DNA from: Clostridia bacterium
GTDB lineage: Bacteria > Bacillota > Clostridia > Christensenellales > Aristaeellaceae
Direction of reading: 5' to 3'
Assembly (NCBI GenBank): GCA_017537105.1
Contig: JAFWBZ010000011.1
Location: forward strand, 1 to 7,567
DNA length: 7,567 bases
The notes beneath the pieces were generated by a model. That model was given only the letters and a program-made list of their open reading frames with translations, did not search any database and was not told the DNA's origin. Positions within the stretch are counted from its first letter, which is position 1. Each line of letters starts with the position of its first letter. Made by a program: the position numbers and the translations under genes. Below, in pieces: positions 1-4,668 of this stretch.

Positions 1-672
1 ATGCGGTCCGTCACGGATGCCTTTGAACAGGGCTGGTCCGCGGTGAAGCTCTACTTCATGCTGGGTCTGCCCAACGAGACGGACGAGGATGTGCTGGGCA
101 TCGCAGATCTGGCCCAGAAGGTCAGAAGGTGCTATTTCTCCGTACCGAAGGAGAAGCGCGCGCCGGGGCTGCGCATCACGGTGTCCGCGTCGGTGTTCGT
201 GCCCAAGAACGACACCCCCTTCCAGTGGGCGCCGCAGCTGGACTACCAGACTGTCGTACATCGCCAGCAGCTGCTGCGGCAGGCGCTCAACCAGCTCAAG
301 GGCGTGGACTTCAAGTACCACGCGCCGGATGTGAGCTACATCGAAGCGGTGTTCGCCCGCGGCGACCGGCGGCTGGGAGAGGTCCTGGAGCGCGCCTGGC
401 GCCTGGGCTGCCGGTTTGACGGCTGGTCGGACCAGTTCCGCTATGACCTGTGGCTCCGGGCCTTCGAGGCGTGCGGCATCGATCCGGACTTCTACGCCAC
501 CCGCGAGCGCCCGGAGGACGAGGTGTTCCCCTGGGATCATCTCGACTGCGGCGTGACGAAGCAGTATCTGCTGCGGGAGTGGCACAGGGCCCTCCGCGGC
601 GAGTGCACGCAGGACTGCCGCAAGGGCTGCACCGGCTGCGGCATGAAGCGATACGAGGGGGCGTGCGTATGA
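1..672 (+). CDS. B12-binding-type radical SAM protein, TIGR03960 family (5' partial, C-terminal part)
   Basis: This is the C-terminal 223 residues of a large radical SAM protein whose start lies left of the window. The ATG at base 1 is probably an internal Met, because the protein opens inside the radical SAM barrel: VKLYFMLGLPNET (residues 15-27) matches the late-barrel motif of the family. The cobalamin-binding region and the CxxxCxxC loop would lie upstream and cannot be checked. SVFVPKNDTPFQW (near residue 65), a GDRRLGEVLERAW stretch, FDGW and FPWDHLDCGV are typical of TIGR03960 proteins. The tail has C202-x3-C206-x3-C210-x2-C213, which could hold an extra Fe-S cluster or zinc (inference). 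The family is annotated as radical SAM with a B12-binding domain, with no settled substrate that I know of. The gene overlaps the next by 4 bases (ATGA), and that neighbour is the family's usual partner. Family assignment is confident; function is not. Confidence 0.9.
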   Translation: MRSVTDAFEQGWSAVKLYFMLGLPNETDEDVLGIADLAQKVRRCYFSVPKEKRAPGLRITVSASVFVPKNDTPFQWAPQLDYQTVVHRQQLLRQALNQLKGVDFKYHAPDVSYIEAVFARGDRRLGEVLERAWRLGCRFDGWSDQFRYDLWLRAFEACGIDPDFYATRERPEDEVFPWDHLDCGVTKQYLLREWHRALRGECTQDCRKGCTGCGMKRYEGACV

Positions 673-1337
673 GAGCGTTGATACGGTTCGGCAAGCAGCC
701 GCGGCTTCGCTTCATCTCCCACCTCGACCTTCAGCGATTCTTCCAGCGCGCGGTCAACCGCACGGGGCTCCCGATCGCCTGGTCCCAGGGCTTCAATCCG
801 CATCCGGTGATGTCCTTCGGATCGGCGCTCGCGCTGGGCTGGACCAGCGAATACGAGGTGCTGGATATCAAGCTCTCCGCGCCGATGGGCCGCAAGCGCA
901 CGGAGGACGCCATCCGCGCCGCGCTTCCGGAAGACTTGCCCGTGCTGGAGGTGCGCATGGTGGACGACCGGCACCCCGCGCCGATGGCCCTGGTGCGCAT
1001 GTCCGAATACTCGGTGCGACTGACCGGAGCGGGCGGGGCGAAGGTCATCGAACAGATTCCCGCGTTCCTCGCGCGCAAAGAAGTGCTCGCGATGAAGAAG
1101 ACCAAGTCCGGAGAAAAACAGATGGACATCCGCCCGATGGTCGTCGCTCTGGAGCCCGTCGAAGATGGCTTCCGGGCGCGGCTGATGCTGACGGAACAGA
1201 GCACGCTGAAGCCGGACCTGCTGGTGCGGGTGCTGGCGGAGCAGGCGGGCGTCGAGCCGCCCGAGGCCGCCATTCATCGCACATTGCTGCTGGGCCTGAA
1301 CGAAAACGGCGAGCCCGCGCCGTTGATGGCGCTATGA
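669..1337 (+). CDS. Radical SAM-linked protein, DUF2344 / TIGR03936 family
   Basis: This 222-residue protein belongs to the family found next to, or fused to, TIGR03960 radical SAM proteins. The N-terminal half shows the family pattern: RFGKQPRLRFISHLDLQRFF (residues 6-25), then GLPIAWSQGFNPHPVMSFG (residues 33-51) and ALALG. The middle has a charged KKTKSGEKQMDIRP segment, and the C-terminal part ends with a RTLLLGL stretch. No signal peptide, membrane segment or cysteine cluster is seen, so it is probably a cytosolic accessory or substrate-binding subunit (inference). The start at 669 is chosen because it overlaps the upstream stop as ATGA, gives the usual family N terminus and has a GAGGGGG Shine-Dalgarno at 655-661. 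The same reading frame stays open further upstream to 450, but that extension is out of frame with the radical SAM gene it overlaps. Its stop overlaps the rng start by 4 bases. Biochemical role unknown. Confidence 0.92.
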   Translation: MRALIRFGKQPRLRFISHLDLQRFFQRAVNRTGLPIAWSQGFNPHPVMSFGSALALGWTSEYEVLDIKLSAPMGRKRTEDAIRAALPEDLPVLEVRMVDDRHPAPMALVRMSEYSVRLTGAGGAKVIEQIPAFLARKEVLAMKKTKSGEKQMDIRPMVVALEPVEDGFRARLMLTEQSTLKPDLLVRVLAEQAGVEPPEAAIHRTLLLGLNENGEPAPLMAL

Positions 1338-2818
1338 AGCAGACCATACTCATCGAATCCGTGCGCGGCGAGACGCGCCTGGCCATCCTCGAGGAGGGCA
1401 GGCTGTGCGAGTACTACGCCGAGCGCCCCGGGGCGGACGAGGTCACGGGCTCCATCTACCTGGGCCGCGTGGAAAACGTGGTGCCCGGCATGAACGCGGC
1501 CTTTGTGGACATCGGCCTGGAGAAGAACGGATTCCTGTATGCGGGCGATATCCCGGAGATTGCCCGGGGCGACCGCCAGCTGGCCGCCCGCATGGAGGGA
1601 CAGCGCATCGAAAGGCTGGTGCGCCCCGGGCAGGAGATCCTGGTGCAGGTGACCAAGGTGCAGTCCGGGCAGAAGGGGCACCGGCTCTCCTGCCACGTGA
1701 CGCTGCCCGGCCGCACGATGGTGCTGCTGCCGGGGGTGCGCTACGCGGGGGTGTCGCGCAAGATCACGGATGCGGCGGAGCGCGACCGGCTCCACGCCGC
1801 CGCCCGGAGCTTTCAGGGCGAATCGGACATGGGGCTGATCGTCCGCACCGCCGCGGCGGGCCAGCAGGAGGAAGCCCTGCGGGGCGAATGGGAGAGCCTG
1901 ACGACGCTGTGGGGCGACATCCGCAGCAGGGCAGCCCGCGCCAAGGCGCCCGCCAAGGTGTTCTCCAACGACGATTTGACCCTTCGCTGCGTCCGGGATT
2001 TACTGGGTCCCGAGACCGAGGCAGTCTGGGTGGACGACCCGGACACGCTGGCCGCGGTGCGCAGGCAGGCGGAGATCATGGCCCCGCAGTGGATCGACAG
2101 GATCCGCATCAACGAGGCGCAGACACCGCTGTTCGACCTGTATCGGGTGGACCGCCAGCTGGACAAGGCGCTTCGAAAGTACGTCTGGCTGGACAGCGGC
2201 GGCTCGCTGGTCATCGAGGAGACCGAGGCCATGACGGTCATCGACGTCAACACCGGCAAGTTCACCGGCAAGCGCGATCTCGAGGACACGATCTACCGGA
2301 TCAACTGTGAGGCGGCCCGGGAGATCGTCCGGCAGCTGCGCCTGCGGGACATCGGCGGCATCGTCATCGTGGATTTCATCGACATGGCGGACGCCACCAA
2401 AAATGAAGCGCTGCTCGGTCTGCTGCGCGAGCTGGCCGGGTCGGACCGGAACCGCCTGAGCGTGGTGGGAATGACCGGGCTGGGCCTGGTGGAACTGACG
2501 CGCAAGAAGCAGCGCCGGCCGCTGTCGCGGCAGCTGCTGCACACCTGCTCCGCCTGCGGCGGGGACGGCGCGGTGCCGTCTCACGAGACCACCGCGCGCC
2601 GCGCAGTACGCGAGATCTGGCGCAGGCGCCGCATGGGTGAGGAAAACCCGATCCTGGCGGAGGCAGAGGAGCCGGTGGTGCGCTGGATGCGGCGCATCGG
2701 CGCCCCCGAGGGAGGAAGGGTCTACGCATGTCCGAGGGATGGGCTGGAGGCCGGGCAATACCGGCTCTCCCCCGCGGACGAATCGTCCCTTCCCGAAAAG
2801 AGCAAACCACTGAAATGA
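1334..2818 (+). CDS. rng: Ribonuclease E/G family endoribonuclease (RNase G-like)
   Basis: This is a 494-residue endoribonuclease that cuts single-stranded RNA, with roles in mRNA decay and rRNA/tRNA maturation in the family. It begins MKQTILIESVRGETRLAILE, the usual RNase G-type start. An S1 RNA-binding region spans about residues 38-120. R171-T172 (GLIVRTAA) align with the 5'-monophosphate sensor of E. coli RNase E. The catalytic metal ligands are visible as D304 and N306 in VIDVNTGKFTG and D347 in IVIVDFIDM. A CSAC pair (C405, C408) matches the zinc-link that joins subunits. The protein stops soon after the catalytic core, so there is no long RNase E-type degradosome scaffold; the length fits RNase G. 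I see no convincing Shine-Dalgarno before 1334. The start overlaps the upstream stop (ATGA), so translation probably depends on the DUF2344 gene. In many Firmicutes this gene follows the same radical SAM pair. Confidence 0.96.
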   Translation: MKQTILIESVRGETRLAILEEGRLCEYYAERPGADEVTGSIYLGRVENVVPGMNAAFVDIGLEKNGFLYAGDIPEIARGDRQLAARMEGQRIERLVRPGQEILVQVTKVQSGQKGHRLSCHVTLPGRTMVLLPGVRYAGVSRKITDAAERDRLHAAARSFQGESDMGLIVRTAAAGQQEEALRGEWESLTTLWGDIRSRAARAKAPAKVFSNDDLTLRCVRDLLGPETEAVWVDDPDTLAAVRRQAEIMAPQWIDRIRINEAQTPLFDLYRVDRQLDKALRKYVWLDSGGSLVIEETEAMTVIDVNTGKFTGKRDLEDTIYRINCEAAREIVRQLRLRDIGGIVIVDFIDMADATKNEALLGLLRELAGSDRNRLSVVGMTGLGLVELTRKKQRRPLSRQLLHTCSACGGDGAVPSHETTARRAVREIWRRRRMGEENPILAEAEEPVVRWMRRIGAPEGGRVYACPRDGLEAGQYRLSPADESSLPEKSKPLK

Positions 2819-2828
2819 GGCTGGAGAT

Positions 2829-4223
2829 ATGAAGGAGAGGCTCACTGTGCCCGAGGAAGAGATGCTCCGCCAGCGGGAGTTCATGAAGCTCGTGAAGGCG
2901 ATGGAGCATCGCCCGCAGACCTACCACATCGTGTCGATGGGCTGCCAGATGAACGAGCGCGACTCGGAGTCCATCGCGGGCATGCTGACGGAGATGGGCC
3001 TTGCGCACCAGCCAGTGCGCGAGCAGGCCGATCTCATCCTCTACAACACCTGCTGTGTGCGGGAAAACGCGGAAAACAAGGCCCTGGGCAACGTCATCTG
3101 GCTCAAGGAGCTCAAGAAGACCAAGCCGGAGCTGATGATCTGCGTCGGCGGCTGCATGACCCAGGAAAAGGGCATGGCGGCCATGATGAAGAAGCGCTAT
3201 CCCTTCATCGACCTGATCTACGGTACCCACAACCTGTACCGGCTCCCGGAGTACGTCTGGCGCGTGCTGACGGAGCGGCGGCCGGTGGTGGAGGTCATGG
3301 ACATCGACGGAGAGGTCGTGGAGGGCCTGCCCGAGGTGCGGAAGTCGAAGTTCATGGGGTTCGTGAACATCATGTACGGCTGCGACAACTTCTGCACCTA
3401 CTGCATCGTGCCCCACGTGCGCGGCCGCGAGCGCTCCCGCACGCCGGAGGCCGTCATCGAGGAGTGCGTTCGCCTTCAGGACCAGGGCGCGCAGGAGATC
3501 ATGCTGCTGGGCCAGAACGTCAACTCCTATCGCGGCGGCGGCGCGGAATTTGCGGAGCTGCTGTATCGCATCGACCGGCTGGGCATTCCCCGGATCCGCT
3601 TCATGACCAGCCACCCGAAGGACCTCTCCGATGAGCTGATCCAGGCCTTCGGGGAGCTGAAGCACCTGATGCCGCAGCTGCACCTGCCGGTCCAGGCGGG
3701 CAGCGACGAGGTCCTCAGGCGCATGAACCGCCGGTATACGCGGGCGCACTACCTGGAATTGGTCCGGAAGCTGCGCGGCGTCTGCCCGGATATTGGGCTG
3801 ACCAGCGACCTCATCGTGGGCTTTCCCGGCGAGACGCTGGAGCAGTTCGAGGAGACGATGCGCCTGGTGCGCGAGGTCCGCTTCGACGCCGCCTACACGT
3901 TCATCTTCTCTCCGCGCAAGGGCACCCGAGCGGCGGAGTTCCCGGACGAAACGCCGGAAGCGGTCAAGAGCGAGCGCATTCAGCGCCTGATCGACCTGCA
4001 GCAGGCCATTGCGCTCGAGGTGCTGGAACAGCAGGTGGGCCGCGTTGAAACGGTGCTTGTGGAATCCGTATCCACCCGGGACAGCGGTTCTGTCGGCGGA
4101 AAGACGCCCCGGGGCCACATGGTGAACTTCCCGGGTGACAGCCGCCTGATCGGGCAATTTGTGGACGTTGAAATCACCTCAGCCGGGCGCAACACCCTGC
4201 GGGGCAGGAGAATTGGAGGATAG
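2829..4223 (+). CDS. miaB: tRNA-2-methylthio-N6-dimethylallyladenosine synthase MiaB
   Basis: MiaB adds a methylthio group to N6-isopentenyladenosine at tRNA position 37, using two [4Fe-4S] clusters and S-adenosylmethionine. The 464-residue protein has the three family domains. The N-terminal UPF0004 domain carries cluster ligands C39 (HIVSMGCQMNERD), C75 (NTCCVREN) and C109 (VGGCMTQ). The radical SAM core has C185-x3-C189-x2-C192 (YGCDNFCTYC) followed by HVRGRERSR. A TRAM RNA-binding domain covers about residues 400-462. The GQNVNSY and TSHPKD motifs favour MiaB over the MtaB or RimO branches. C75 is followed by a second cysteine, C76. The gene begins 10 bases after rng and ends 3 bases before the YlbF-family gene. 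The start is uncertain: ATG 2829 has modest GAGG/GGAG upstream, while an in-frame GTG at 2847 has AAGGAG at 2832-2837 and would give 458 residues. Either start leaves all domains whole. Confidence 0.96.
   Translation: MKERLTVPEEEMLRQREFMKLVKAMEHRPQTYHIVSMGCQMNERDSESIAGMLTEMGLAHQPVREQADLILYNTCCVRENAENKALGNVIWLKELKKTKPELMICVGGCMTQEKGMAAMMKKRYPFIDLIYGTHNLYRLPEYVWRVLTERRPVVEVMDIDGEVVEGLPEVRKSKFMGFVNIMYGCDNFCTYCIVPHVRGRERSRTPEAVIEECVRLQDQGAQEIMLLGQNVNSYRGGGAEFAELLYRIDRLGIPRIRFMTSHPKDLSDELIQAFGELKHLMPQLHLPVQAGSDEVLRRMNRRYTRAHYLELVRKLRGVCPDIGLTSDLIVGFPGETLEQFEETMRLVREVRFDAAYTFIFSPRKGTRAAEFPDETPEAVKSERIQRLIDLQQAIALEVLEQQVGRVETVLVESVSTRDSGSVGGKTPRGHMVNFPGDSRLIGQFVDVEITSAGRNTLRGRRIGG
2832..2849 (+). 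promoter_or_regulatory. Strong Shine-Dalgarno favouring an alternative miaB start (GTG 2847)
   Basis: AAGGAG at 2832-2837 stands 9 bases before an in-frame GTG at 2847-2849. This lies inside the first codons of the reading frame from ATG 2829, whose own upstream signals are GAGG at 2817-2820 (8-base gap) and GGAG at 2823-2826 (only 2 bases away). Both starts are possible; by ribosome-binding strength alone the GTG is at least as good. The choice changes only six residues. Confidence 0.45.
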
Positions 4224-4226
4224 ACG

Positions 4227-4619
4227 ATGGACAGTGTATTTGCAAAGACGCGGGAGCTGGGCGAGGCCCTGCTGGAATGTGAGACCTACCGCAGGATGAA
4301 GGCCGCCGAGGAAAAGGCCATGGGCAACGCCGAGGCCGCCGAGGCCATGGCGACCTCTCTGGAGAAGCGCACGGCGCTGCAGGACATGATGTGCCAGGAC
4401 AATCCGGATCCCGGCGCGATGAAGCGGCTCTCCGAGGAGATGGACAGCTGTCAGGAGCGCCTGCAGATGATCGACGACGTCGTGGCGCTGATGGAGGCCC
4501 GAAACGACTTCAACAGCCTGATCGGCCAAATCAACCAGGTGCTGCAGTTCATCGTCACCGGACGCATGGACGAGTCCGGCTGCAGCGGCGACTGTGGAAG
4601 CTGCGGCGGCTGCCACTGA
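4227..4619 (+). CDS. YlbF/YmcA family protein with cysteine-rich C-terminal tail
   Basis: This 130-residue, mostly helical protein matches the YlbF/YmcA (DUF964, Com_YlbF) family. In B. subtilis, YlbF, YmcA and YaaT form a complex that affects RNase Y-dependent mRNA processing, competence, biofilm formation and sporulation, and that complex has been reported to carry Fe-S clusters. The N-terminal part (VFAKTRELGEALLECETYRR) and the helix near residues 88-112 (VVALMEARNDFNSLIGQINQ) are typical. The tail has C119-x3-C123-x2-C126-x2-C129 followed by a final His, a plausible Fe-S or metal site (inference). GGAGG at 4215-4219, inside the end of miaB, sits 7 bases before the ATG and supports this start. 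By position (miaB, this gene, mutS, mutL) it corresponds to B. subtilis ymcA, though many clostridial members are simply called YlbF family. The Bacillus cotE gene that lies between ymcA and mutS is absent here. Exact ortholog (YlbF or YmcA) not settled. Confidence 0.88.
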   Translation: MDSVFAKTRELGEALLECETYRRMKAAEEKAMGNAEAAEAMATSLEKRTALQDMMCQDNPDPGAMKRLSEEMDSCQERLQMIDDVVALMEARNDFNSLIGQINQVLQFIVTGRMDESGCSGDCGSCGGCH

Positions 4620-4648
4620 GGCTCCGCCTGCCCGAATTCACCACAGAC

Positions 4649-4668
4649 AAAAAGGGGGGACTCCCATG
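4649..4668 (+). promoter_or_regulatory. G-rich ribosome binding site that sets the mutS start
   Basis: An A5 run (4649-4653) is followed directly by a G6 run (4654-4659) and then ACTCCC before ATG 4666. The purine run ends about 6 bases before the start, a normal Shine-Dalgarno distance, and the MPVTPMMQQYLDIKEQYPG N terminus matches the family. This supports 4666 rather than the further in-frame ATG at 4594. The pure G run is unusual compared with the GGAGG-type sites before the YlbF-family gene and mutL. Confidence 0.7.

Noticed and set aside
1..3. ATG at base 1 as a true gene start
   Set aside because: The encoded protein starts inside the radical SAM barrel, just before the GLPNET motif, so the gene must begin left of the window.
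450..668. Upstream extension of the DUF2344 gene to 450
   Set aside because: It overlaps the conserved end of the radical SAM gene in a different frame and gives a low-complexity Gly/Arg-rich sequence. The ATGA overlap and family N terminus place the start at 669.
1405..2310. Plus-strand open frame of 301 codons within rng, in another frame
   Set aside because: It is a Gly/Arg/Ala-rich shadow of the rng frame, which has all catalytic residues of RNase E/G.
2376..4157. Open frame of 593 codons on the minus strand, opposite the end of rng and most of miaB
   Set aside because: It lies opposite well-identified RNase G and MiaB coding sequence and has low-complexity composition with no recognisable domain or ribosome site.
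4303..4352. Short repeated GCCGAGGCC words in the YlbF-family gene
   Set aside because: They encode an Ala/Glu-rich helix (AEAAEAMA) with ordinary GC-rich codon choice, so no separate repeat element is needed to explain them.
4594..4665. In-frame extension of mutS to an upstream ATG at 4594
   Set aside because: The extra 24 residues are Ala-rich and overlap the end of the YlbF-family gene in another frame. The family N terminus and ribosome site both favour 4666.
4620..4665. Possible promoter or terminator in the 46-base gap before mutS
   Set aside because: No -10/-35 pair and no stem followed by a T-run is visible; only the G-rich ribosome site can be supported.
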